A DNA stretch of 64,000 nt, from positions 17,995,735 through 18,059,734 of the forward strand of contig OY987307.1 in the NCBI GenBank assembly GCA_963920635.1, written 5' to 3'. The notes under the pieces are model-generated. The model saw only the letters and a list, made by a program, of their open reading frames with translations. It did no database searches and was not told the origin of the DNA. The position numbers and the translations under genes were made by a program. Origin of the DNA: Pseudeuparius sepicola (lineage: Eukaryota > Arthropoda > Insecta > Coleoptera > Anthribidae). Within the stretch, counting starts at the first letter, position 1, and each line of letters opens with the position of its first letter. This document shows positions 34,498 to 46,400 of the stretch, piece by piece.

Positions 34498-37400
34498 GGG
34501 TGAATACTTTATTCGGCTTACAACCTAACAATACACAAAACGCGCCGGCTTACCGCTCGCCCCGTCTGTCGCGGGGCCGTTCAGTTGTGTACGGGCGGCG
34601 CCGTCTGGCGCTCGATCTCCTCCAGGCTGAGCACGTGCTGCGGCAGGCCGGCCGTGCTGGGCAACTCGCCGCCGCGGGCCCTTTCCAGCAGGTCCGGGGA
34701 GAACCAGCGGGCCAGCTGATTGGTGGTGGTGGGCGAGAGGCTGTCGTCGCTGGAGCGGGTCCCGGAAGGGCCCCTGCCGCTGTCTGAAACAAGGGAACAA
34801 TAATTGTAACAACATACATCCCGTGTCCCATGCAAAAGTTAAATTTGCAGATTCTTTTGTTAAGGAGAGGTGATGCTAATTGGAATAGGGGCTAAAGTAT
34901 CTCAGGAAAAGAATTTTTATTCTTTAAGCCAATGTTTCGGTTTATTTAAAACCTTCTTCAGGGCCCTAAAATATGGATACAAAGAAGACAATATGCCTTG
35001 TTCACTCAATCGAATTTCGATATTTCTTACTACTAGAATGAAATTAATCACATAACTAGATATTTTCTAAAATTTATTTGTGGCGCAAACAGATCCATTT
35101 AATTTTTAATTGGGTTTTTCGCCACCAAACTGATTGAAAGACAACTTTTTTAAGTTGCCTCGAAAATTCATAAATTCTTAACACTGAATGAACGAAACTT
35201 TAAACATGTAACTCAAAAAATAACTTCAACAAATTTGTTTTCTGAGCTTTCGGAGAATAAATCTTTCTCCTTTCTCAAAGATCATGCCATGTCAAAGTGA
35301 ACTGACAGATTAATAAATTTCAGGTTAAAATGTCATGACAACAGAAACAATAGCCTAGCCACCTGCCTGATATTGTACCCTGTGTTCTATCTAATTATCT
35401 ATACCATGGCCTCCTACGATTACGGCTCGCTTCGGTTCCCTTTCTGGCCTGCTCAATCGGACCAAAAAAACCCGTTCGCGTACTTCGAGGAGTTGACCGC
35501 AAGATGGAGCCACATACCATCACTTCTGGCACGATGACATTTACTCCTGTCGCAAATAAATCAGCTGTCAAAGGACCAGTTTCACCTTCCCTCTGCTCAT
35601 ATTTTCGTTTTTCCAAAGTATATCATTTGCGGTTATATATTTCTAGTTATTTCCTGTGTTATTTATTGTAGTGTTTTAGTGCACTTCACAGAAATATACC
35701 GGATATCCGGAGCTGTGTGCCGTTTTTTGGAATGGTGAGCGAGTATGAGCGGTGTGTGTTGTTTTAAATTTCTAATTAAAAGCTGGGCCCTTTTTACAGA
35801 GGTCGTTCTCAATATTGAATAAAAAATGCCGCGGTTGTATTCCGTGGCGCTTTGAGCAATTACCTTTCTTTGAGCATCAAACATCAAACTTAAAACTTGA
35901 GTGGAAGCAATTGGTGCTGGAAGCTGGAACAGGTATAATTTTAAAATAATGTGAGTTGTGTTTAAAATCAGTTTTTGTATATAGGAATATTTATTCATCT
36001 TATAAGAAGAAGTGGATGGTTTATTTATCTGTTCCGGGCATTTCGAAGAAGACTGTTATAGAATGTGCAAAAAACAACATAAGGTAATTCAATTCCCACC
36101 ATTTTTACAGAGGTGAGTAGGTATATTTTTTATAATACACTTAATTTTTAGTGTGGGTGCCAATGGTCAACGAGAATACAGAGCTGGTTTAGATCCATCA
36201 ATTTAGTACCTAGTATAAAAATCAACAGATAATAAGTCGATGCTTAGATTGAACTAGCAACAAGTCCCACATAAACATATCTACACAGAGTTTTCGATAT
36301 ATAACATACCATAGTGTAAAGTTCTACTTGAGGTTCTACGATGAGAATTGATCTGCTCGGAAGGACTAGAGTACATTTTGCAAAGAAATATCATGAAATA
36401 TGTGGGTGCCATGTGTACACCCTCTGTATGTACTCTCAATGTAGGTACTAGTAACTTTTTTTACACCGTGAAGTAATTCTTTTCTCTTTATATTTCAATA
36501 TTATCCAACTATTTATCTTTTTACGATAGTTGTACACGTCAATTTCAGAGATGGATTGAGATGCCCAGGGACCCTTCTTATTTTAAAGGGTCCCTGGAGA
36601 TGCCAGAGGAGAAGCCTGTCCTATACATTCAGATTTATTTTATTATAATATATTAATATACCGATGGTATTTTGGCAAAAGGGTGAATATGCGTTTTGCG
36701 CAATCTGATAGAGGGACGTCTGCCACATTGTATAGCAAAAGGGCCAATTTGTAGTTATAAAAACATTAAATCTATTTTTAAAAAGGGAGTGGATAAAGGT
36801 CTGCGAGTCGCGGATCTTTAGTGTATAATTTTAAAGATCCGTGAGTCGCGAATCTCAATCCGTAAAGCAGTAGACTTGTTCCTTCTTGAAAATACCGGTC
36901 CTTGAAACGAATAGTAAAAGAAGGAACATCCTAGATAAGACGCAGACACCCAAAACGTGGGAATAAAAAAGAAAGAAAGTGGCTATTTATTCGTGCGACG
37001 TATATAAAAGTCGGTATACGTCTTGCGCCCTCATTGGAAATTTAAGACACGTGACTTCTTTGGATGTACATTTAACACCATCATACACCTCTGAAGTAAA
37101 ATGATTTTGATAAGTCTGAAGTGAATTTTCTCAAGCATCGATGCAATGAGGGGCGTATGCCCTTCATTTTCGGCGATGGGCGCTGCCTGTATGAAAAAAG
37201 AAGGGGTAATTATTTCCGAATGTCGGGTGAAAATAGGTGGTTAGGTTACACCATTGGAAATAATTACCCCATCTTTTTTTATACGGCAGCACCCATCGTT
37301 GCCGACTGCCATGTATAAATAGCCACTCCCTAAAAAAAACTCTTGACGCGGGATTTGAACCCGGACCTTCCTACTGGTTTTCCAGCGCTCTACCACTGCT

Positions 37401-40400
37401 CTAACGATGCTCTGACGAATCTCCTGTTGTACCTACATGAAGACGTCCGGCGACTCGTGGACCTTTAAAAAATACACTATAGATCCATGACTCGCGGACC
37501 TTTATCCACTTTCTTTTAAAAAACATGAAAATATTAGGGCGAATATTCATTTTTCAGAGCGTCTAAAGGGCAATTTGGTACATTATGCAATACAATGGTG
37601 GGGAGCAGGCTGTGTTTGTTTTGATATGGTTTGAGCAAGATGGTTTTAGGTTAATATTTTTATTTAAACGTGCAAGTAAGTCGGCCGCGGTGGCGTCGCT
37701 CGTACCGGCGCTGACTTTTTAAACTGCATGTTTCTCTGCCTTCGATCGACCTTGGTTCGAGGCAGGCGCAAGCATATGTCTTTAAAGAAAAACACCGCTA
37801 TGGCCAAGAGCGCTGGACAAATGTGGGTTCACGGTATTGCTCCTAACTAGCTTTATCCGTGTAATTTACTAATTGTCCTACACTCACTGGGATTACTACG
37901 GTTTTCTAGGGTTTTCCGTAGTACTTGAGCGAATGCTATCCTAGGTCTATCGGGAAAAAAGTCGGCCCTAGCCGTAAATGGCAACGAAGACAAAATAATA
38001 TTAATTGCCCCCCCTCCCCCGCACAAGCATGTGGTTGCTTCTGGGGTACTCCTAGTTTGGAGTATTGTGAGGGTGAGAATTATTATTATTATTATTAAGT
38101 AGCTGTGCATGAAATATATGTACAGTTTATTTGTTTTTAGCTGTAGTTCGACTAGCGAATAAGTGCAGGAAAATGTTGGCTTTCGTCCTTCCTTCCATTA
38201 AAATAGATACACGTTCGCCCTTTTGCTGTTTACAAATTTAACTTAAAACCGTTGACTGACGTACTTTAGTACATTGTTGGAAACGCCAAATTAATGAAAT
38301 TTTTGACAGTGTAACCAAGTTGCATGCAACAAATTGCATCGTCAGAACCGAGCATTACAATTAGTGCTTGGGCTGAGGGACTTTTTCCATTATATATATC
38401 ATAACAGGCTGAATTTTTGTGAAAAGCTTCGTTTTGACGAGTCTTACAACTTTTCTTTCTTTGAGAATTCTCGTTAATAGTCGCTAATGCAGCACGCAGG
38501 CATGAAACATGTCGATCGGGTGATTTTAAAATTTTGTATCATAACAATTAGTTGTTTAGTTACATCGAAAGGACATTTTATAAAGAATGCGGAGAAACGT
38601 TTGTCCTACAAAAAAATAGTCGTTATGATACATAATGGAAAAAGACCGTCGGCCCAAGCACTAAATATTAATTATTAACAATTTTTTGCCAATAAAAAAT
38701 GTAAAAATATCAAACTGACAACAACAAAAATTAGCACTGCGTCAACTATTCTCGGGGAAATAATTTAAGATTTTTTGTCGCATTCAAAATTATTACTTTT
38801 TTTAGAGCTAGTAGATAATATCCATCCAATTATTGTTATTCTAGCTAGATACAACATTATGCACAATCGGACAAAGAAAATTATGATATTGGCACTGAAA
38901 TGGGGAGAAGACGACAGACAATTTAGATCCATTACTTTCCCAGGAAGATAGAAATGATTTAGATATCGACTTATTATGATGAAAATGGAATGGTTTTTCC
39001 CTGGAAATAGAGTCAGCAGGTTGTCAAAATGGAAGTACTGATCCTCAACTGATCTCTGTAGCTGCCGCCTTTGGTGAAATTTTGCCAAATAATGTTACTT
39101 GTACGGAATCTGCTGATGTGGAAAAACAGTTAGCATCCACGTTTGCCATACATAATTTTTTTGTGTCTAACACAGATAATTATTTTATATTTTATAAAAC
39201 ATATTTTTGTTACATATTTTGAAAGTAATAACATTGTAGTAAAAAATTTGGTGTTTATTATTCCTAATAATAATAATTACGAGTAGGCCAGATACCCACC
39301 TGCTACTTTATAGCCCTACAAAACAGAAACTCAAAATGTCGAATTAGTATCTTAAGTCTAGGCAAAAGGGCGAATATATGGGCAAATTTACACTAAGGGA
39401 CGGAACAAGATGTGTCAAAAGGACAAATATCCACATTTTGTTTTTTTTCCAAAAAAAAATAACCATTTTTAAAAATAAGACTTTATTTTATTATTTATGC
39501 TAAAAAGGAAGCGACTTTTTGGAATACTGAATACCGAAAACAGTTTTTAGCTCCTCCTGTATAATCCCCAATCCGTATTCACCCTTTTGAAAAAGTACCA
39601 TCGACACTTTACCTCGGTAGAAGTTGTAGGTACTTTTTAATTTTTTCTACGTGGAAGAGGCCCAATTTTCTGTCTCACAGGTAGAACAAAATTTTAAGCT
39701 ATGTCACCATTTCTGTGATATGTATTTTTAGTGGATAAATTTATTGGTATTAAAAGCATGTTGTTGTGTTTGTAGCCTATCACTGTCCAACATCCCAATA
39801 TTTCCTGTAGATAAATAACCTTACAACACACAGTCCTGATAGTTTTTTTAACCAACTTTTTCCAATAATTACAGAACGCTCGATACATCACCCACTTTTT
39901 AAAATTTCGAAAGGGCGAAATGTTAATTGTAGAGGGAATATCTTACTTTTTAAAATCAAACCACATGTTCTGTGGCTACTTAAAAAATCTTTCTAATCCT
40001 ATTGCTATTTAATTTTTTTGTGCTCCTGTTCGTATCTATGTCTAATAAAATCAACTTTCGATTCATTGTAATTGACAACATAATCATTTAAAAATATTGG
40101 GGTAAATGCTTCGATGTCTTTGGCTTAATTTGGTGTGTTCCCGATCCAAACAAAATACCTACAGGTACAGGAAAAAACTGCTGAAAATTCTACATTTTGT
40201 TACAATAAGTACAAAATAAAAGTAAGTATATTGATAATAACAAAATATATTTGTAGTTTGCTCTTCATAGTCCAGGCAATTTTCAAGAAGGAATACGCAG
40301 CAATTTAGGTTTGTGCATCAGAACAGAAAATCCTATAAGTGCGTTATTAATCTTTTAGTCCATCCATACATCAATAATCTGACGATCTTCCTGGCCAGAT

Positions 40401-43400
40401 TTCTGTGGATTGTTGATTTAATATTATCTATAAAAGTTTGGCACCTTAAGGTGGGTTTATGCAAGCCAATTTAACATAATTTAACATAACGTAACGTAGG
40501 AGAGAAGTTAAAATATATGCTATTCAATGGGAGCGTTTATGCAGCATAATTTAATGTAACGTAAAAGTTAACAACTTTTTTATGATAAAATTTAAAAAAA
40601 CTCAATCTATACATGCGTAATTTCATTGCCAACAGCATGATACAACAAAAGAGAGATATGATATTTAGCCGCCTCAATTCCGTTCCTTTCTGCGCAATTA
40701 CGTCGCGCGGTAAGTTCCCGCCCACTTATGACATGCAAAGTATTACAGTATGTCCACTGATTGAGTTTACAAAGGGACAAATGGACCAAAGAGTAATTAA
40801 CAGTAATTTTACAACGCAAACTTCCGCAAATTGGCTGAAAATGCAGAGAAGACACTACAATGACACTCAGACGTTTCTGACGTTTCGGTTGTTTATAACC
40901 AGATGATACAACTTGTACCATTGTTTATAACCGCGTGACGCGTCAATATTTATTTATTTATTTATTTATTGCCCAACAGAAAAATCCATTTACAGGACAA
41001 CATACAAAGATAAATATAAAGGGAACATAGCACCACAGAAAAAATAAAGAAAACTGATTATAAAGTAAGCACAGCTCAATCAATATAATCAACATAGTAT
41101 AGGGAGCCCCACGCAGGGTATCTACCCTGTACAGTACAATTATCAGCGGACTAATACTACCCAACACATAACGTGAAATTATGAAAAGCACTCAATGGCA
41201 CACCTCAAAATAAAATATGGTGTCCAACCTGCGCAATATAATATCTCTCTTTTGTTGTTTCACGGCCAACAGTAAGAAAAAACTCACAACTAGTGATAAC
41301 AAAAACTCACTAGCACTGGTTGTTTATTATTTAGGATGGTTACGGGTTAGGTTTTGTATTTGTGTGCTCGGGGGCAAAGTTCTACGTCGCCCGAGAGGCC
41401 TCCGATGTTGAAATCGAGGACTAATAGATTTCGTGCAAAAATTTGATTTTGACATTTCCCGTATTTGCACAGATTTGAAATTAGTAAATAATCCTTGCAT
41501 AAACGGTATACTAAATTCTTATGTTATGTTACGTTGATATTAAATTACGTTAAATTGTCTTATAAACCCACCTTCAGAATATATCAGAATTCAGTAATAA
41601 AATATCCTTGTTTAAACAAGGATAATACTCATAAAATACTTCATCCTATCAGCAATGAATTCCATATTTCATCATCTATTCTATTCCGGTTGTGTCCCCA
41701 CACAGAAGCAGTTCTTTGAACAGAACCAAATTGCAAGCTACATAAGATACCTATACAATCATATTGTATATGTATTTGTTTGCAACTATCTGTTTAGTTT
41801 TCAGGTAACTGTTTCATAAATTTCGAAGCACTGGTCAACACTGACGAAAATCTAATAAAAATTGTATTTCTTTTTGGAAAAGCAAAAAAACAGGGCGTCA
41901 CGTACGCGTTCATAAACACAGCCATCGATTTGCCGCTATCCCTTTTATCACAAGATCCTAGTAGTTATCGGCTTGATTATCTCAGCAGTTTCGAGGTTTT
42001 TAATTCAAAATAGTAACTATTTTATCTTCAATCAACGTCTTTACACAGCTATTAGTTGTCTTTTTAGAACACGGCGCGCAATTTTTAGGTTATGAAAAAT
42101 TCCAAGTCAAACGCTGTCAATTGACAAATGACTAAAAATGACCTCGGCGGCCATCTTGTTATAATGGGGTATGTGGCGCCATCTACATCAATGAGCAGGC
42201 CAGAAAGGACGACGAAGGGAGCCGTAATCGTAGGAGGCATGATCTATACTAACTTCTCTTTGAATAAGTGGCAATAATATTTTACTGAATTCCACTGAAC
42301 ATTCAGCAACACAGTTGCCCGTATTTCCTAGAATAAATGCAGATTCTTTAATTTTTCGTCTATTTCCTACTTCTTCTTTGAGAATTGGTTTGGACCTATC
42401 CCACAATATCCTATGATTGTTATTAAAAGAATGTACGCATATTTTTGACTTCGAAATTTGATTTTGTCCGATATAATTTTTATGTTCTTTTAAACGAACG
42501 TTAAATGGCCTACAAGTCTCCCCAACATAGAACTTTCCACATTCACAAGGAATTTTATAAATGCAATTTTTTGAACTTTGTACCTCATTAAATGGTTTCG
42601 TTTTAACTAGCATCGATCTTAATGTATTTTTGGTTTTAAATACTGTTCTGACATTAAAACGATTGCTTATGCGTTTTAGCTTATCTGATAGTCCAGGAAT
42701 ATAAGTAATTATTAAATTTACTGGTCGGTCCACCAGATTTATTTCTCTAATTCTATTAGCATTGTTATTTTGTTGGCAATCCTGAAAAACTTGCTCAACA
42801 AATTCAATAGGATAACTATTCTTCTCAAGAACATGTTTTAAATGTTTAATTTCCTCCCCAAATGTTGTGTTATTGGAACAAATCGTTCTAGCCCTGTAAT
42901 ACAAACTTTTAATTACTCCTTTTTGAAATGGAGATATCTATTAGTATGTGTTGGTTTTCTATAGACACTAGTTTCTATACTATCTGATTTCAGTAAAGAA
43001 ACGCCTAAGAAAGGTAATTGATTATTATTTTCAATTTCTAAGGTAAACTTAATAGAAGGTTCTTGTGAGTTTATAAAATTTAATAATGAATTTAAATCAT
43101 CTACTCCATGTTCCCATATAACAAATATGTCATCTACATATCTCCACCAAACATTAGGTTGATGAACATATCTAGTCAATTCATTTTGTTCAAAATCTTC
43201 CATGAATAAATTGCTTATGAATGGTGATAAAGGAGACCCCATAGCCATTCCAAATTCCTGCTGGTAAAATTCATTTCCTAGTTGAAAATAAGTGGTTTTA
43301 ACACATAGTGTTGTTAGTTCTAATATTGCATCTATATTCAAATTTGTCCTTTCTACTAAAGTCTGATCACTTTCTAACTTTCTGCGTAAAATATTCAATG

Positions 43401-46400
43401 ATTTGTCAACAGGGACATTTGTAAAAAGACTAACCACATCAAAGCTAGCTAATATATAATTATCCGGAAATTGATGTTCCCTAATTTTTTCTAGAAAATG
43501 ATTACTGCTTCTGATAAATCAATTTGAGTTTCCTACTAACGGATTAACAATTTTAAGTAAATATTTTGCTAATGAATGACATGGCGAATTTATTGAACTT
43601 ACAATGGGGCGAAGAGGAATGTTAGTTTTGTGTATTTTTGGTAATACGTATAAGTGTGGAGGTTTTGAATGATGCGGAGTTAAGAGTGTCCTTTGTCTCA
43701 GTATCTTTCTCGTCAATACCTAATTTTGTTATTAACTAAAAAAATATCTAAACATTTTAAACTGCAATTTAAATTACAAATTGAAATTATTAGTGTTAAA
43801 AATGAAGGTTTATGTTTCAATAGCTGCAAAGGTAAAAACCTACATTAAGTAGGTATAATTTCAATTAACAATAAATGAATAAATTAACTTGAACCATGCT
43901 GTATTTAATGTCACATCAGAAAACTTTCCCAAAAATTAAAAAACCCAAGAAAAATGATCGAACTTTTAGGTTTTTCTCAATACTTTGATTTTTTTTTAAT
44001 TTCTGGGAAAAAGTAAATTTACGATATGTTGGTGCAACTGGAAACTGCGCACTGGGAGATGCGGGGCTCCGCACTATGTTTACTAGCTGAGCCCAGCCAG
44101 AAGCGCCGTTAATTAGGGGTTCAAATACACTTCTGAAAATACTTTCTGTTTTTGATGTTTATTTTAGAATTTTTTTAATTTCAGATTCGTATTACGCTAA
44201 TTTTTATCCACCTGTGGCTAAATTTTTTTACATCATGACTGAATCACCCTGTATAATGTATAACCGAACTACGTTTCCTTAACTTGAACCAATATTGCCA
44301 GTAACGGCTACCAGAAATGTCATATCTAGTATTTTAAATAAAAGTGAATTTATTCAATATGGGCCCGAATCGATAGGCCACAAACAAAAATCAAATATGT
44401 TAAGTTTTGCCCTATACTTTTATCTATTCCTCTGCACAAAATGATCGTGGACAAATTTGTAATTGTTTTCGCAACCGTCTTTACACTGACGACACCCTGG
44501 CATTTCTGGTAAGTTAGGGAAATTTAGTACAAGTTAAAGCATGATCTACTTGGGGGAAGAAGCAGACATGGTAATACCAAACCGTTTTTGAGACGAGTAA
44601 GACCAAAAATGTATTTAGTGTTTATTTTCGCACCCTTCCCTTAATCTCCTGCATTTTCGCAACTATCGTCCAATTTCAATTTTGCCAGTTCTTGGGAAAG
44701 TCTTTGAGTATCTATTAAACACAGAACTGGTGAATTTTTTTGAGAACGGGCAACTGCTGGCTTCTGTCCAGTTTGGATTCCGAACGGGGAGATCGACCAC
44801 TAAAGCAATACTAAGCCTGGTACAACAAATTCAGCAAGCATATAATGATAATAAATATATACAGACTCGCTTTTATGACCTCACTAAGGCTTTTGACTGC
44901 ATCGACCATCAGCTACTGATTGAGAAAGTAGCCAGGTATGGTCTTGACAGTGAGAATATTGGACTGATTGGGTCTTATCTTGAGGGTAGAAGTCAGTACG
45001 TCTCAGTGAATGGAAGTAGATCCGAGTCGCTGAATTTAAAGTTCTATTCTTGGGCCTACCCTATTCCTAATTTATGTAAATGACCTTACATGTATAGACA
45101 ACCTTAATCTCGTTTTGTATGCAGATGATACAACATCTATAAATATTTCGGATTCTCCTGAGCTCCTTGAACAGTACATTGTTGATTCTGGCATGAAAAT
45201 TGAGCAATGGTTTGTATCAAATCACCTTTGTGTGAACACAGGAAAAACAAATCCTAAATTTCTCCCTAAGATCAGTAAACGCCTTTAATAATCCAGTCAA
45301 CTTTCTTGGACTTCACCTAGATAGCAAGTTGACTTGGGAGGAGCATACCAACAAACTCATTAAAAAGCTGAACAATAACATTTACCTGACTCGTAACCTC
45401 TTGAGCGTTGTCTCCAGTAAAGTGCTGATACAAGCTTACTATGGTCATTTTCATTCTCATATAACATATGGTATATTACTGTGGGGTCATACCCTACACG
45501 CAACAAGAGTGTTTGGTGTTCAGCGAAGATGCATTAGATTAATGGCAGGTATTGCGTTTCGCGAACCATGTAGAGACAAATTTATTTTGCTTGGTATCCT
45601 CACCCTACCCAGTGTGTTTATTCTTGAATGCCTTCTCCATCTAAAGATAAATATTGACGCTTATAGTAAAAACTCAGCCTTTCATTCATACGGCACTAGA
45701 GCAAAAGAACATTTGTGTATTGAATATCATCGGGTCAACAGGGCTAGAGATGGGCATAATTATTGTGCTATTAAGTTTTATAATGTGCTACCGGAAACAG
45801 TTAGGGAGTTACCTCCAACTCAATTTAAAAATAAAATGAAAAGATACCTAAAGGCAAAGGCTTTCTTCAGTATGGACGAATTCCTTAATAACAATTTCAA
45901 TGACCTGTACTTGCAGTACTTGCTTCTATTTTAATCACACTATTGTATGAATTTTATGAATTTGACTTGTGAAATTGCTTTTATGTATGTATATCATCAA
46001 TAAATATATTATTATTATACGTAGGAAACACCCTGTGTAACCTCTCTTACTTAAAATTTTATGGACAACATTTTCAAACTAATCATATTTACCTGTGGGA
46101 GCAACCGTTTACCAGATAAATGGAAAAAATCATCGTCAAGTACATTCTGTGGGTGGTTCTTTCCCATAAAAATGATGTTCCATCCACGACAGGAATGGGA
46201 ACTTTTTTGGCCTATATTGACAACTCTTCTAAGAGGTTATCACCAAATTTAGAAAAGTACTATATTTTTTTTCCTATCTGGAAGAGCGTGTGAACAAGCA
46301 GGGAATACAAGTATAAAACTTACTTTGTGCAGAATGGATGAACTGCTGCCAGGAAGATCCTCCCTGTTGCTGCGGCTGTTGCTGCTGTTGGTTCTGCTGG

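Larger units (their letters stand above)
36662..39604. mobile_element. ~2.9-kb element with CGATGGTA ends, a nest of insertions
   Basis: The left end CGATGGTATTTTGGCAAAAG pairs with the complement of the right end CTTTTGAAAAAGTACCATCG. The motif GCAAAAGGGCGAATA recurs inside in both senses (~36,725, 37,540, 38,212, 39,363). A plus-strand remnant at ~39,012-39,200 reads GSTDPQLISVAAAFGEILP and SADVEKQLASTF, possibly from its transposase (family not recognised). The element contains at least three other insertions, listed separately. Confidence 0.5.
42100..43770 (-). mobile_element. Penelope-like retroelement, 5'-truncated
   Basis: Minus-strand order: RT fingers/palm, thumb, GIY-YIG endonuclease. 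The RT piece 43,716-42,913 is one frame with a single stop at 43,519-43,521. A small frameshift near 42,905-42,912 precedes the endonuclease frame. The 5' end of the RT is missing at about 43,720. Located in the last intron of 4E-T, same strand as the host gene. Confidence 0.9.

Noticed and set aside
34500..34835. Three further frames over the 4E-T terminal exon
   Set aside because: Only the spliced frame ending at 34,581 matches 4E-T and follows a proper acceptor; the others are GC-driven shadows.
37341..37412. Functional tRNA gene
   Set aside because: Box A and B are good, but D-stem and acceptor stem do not pair.
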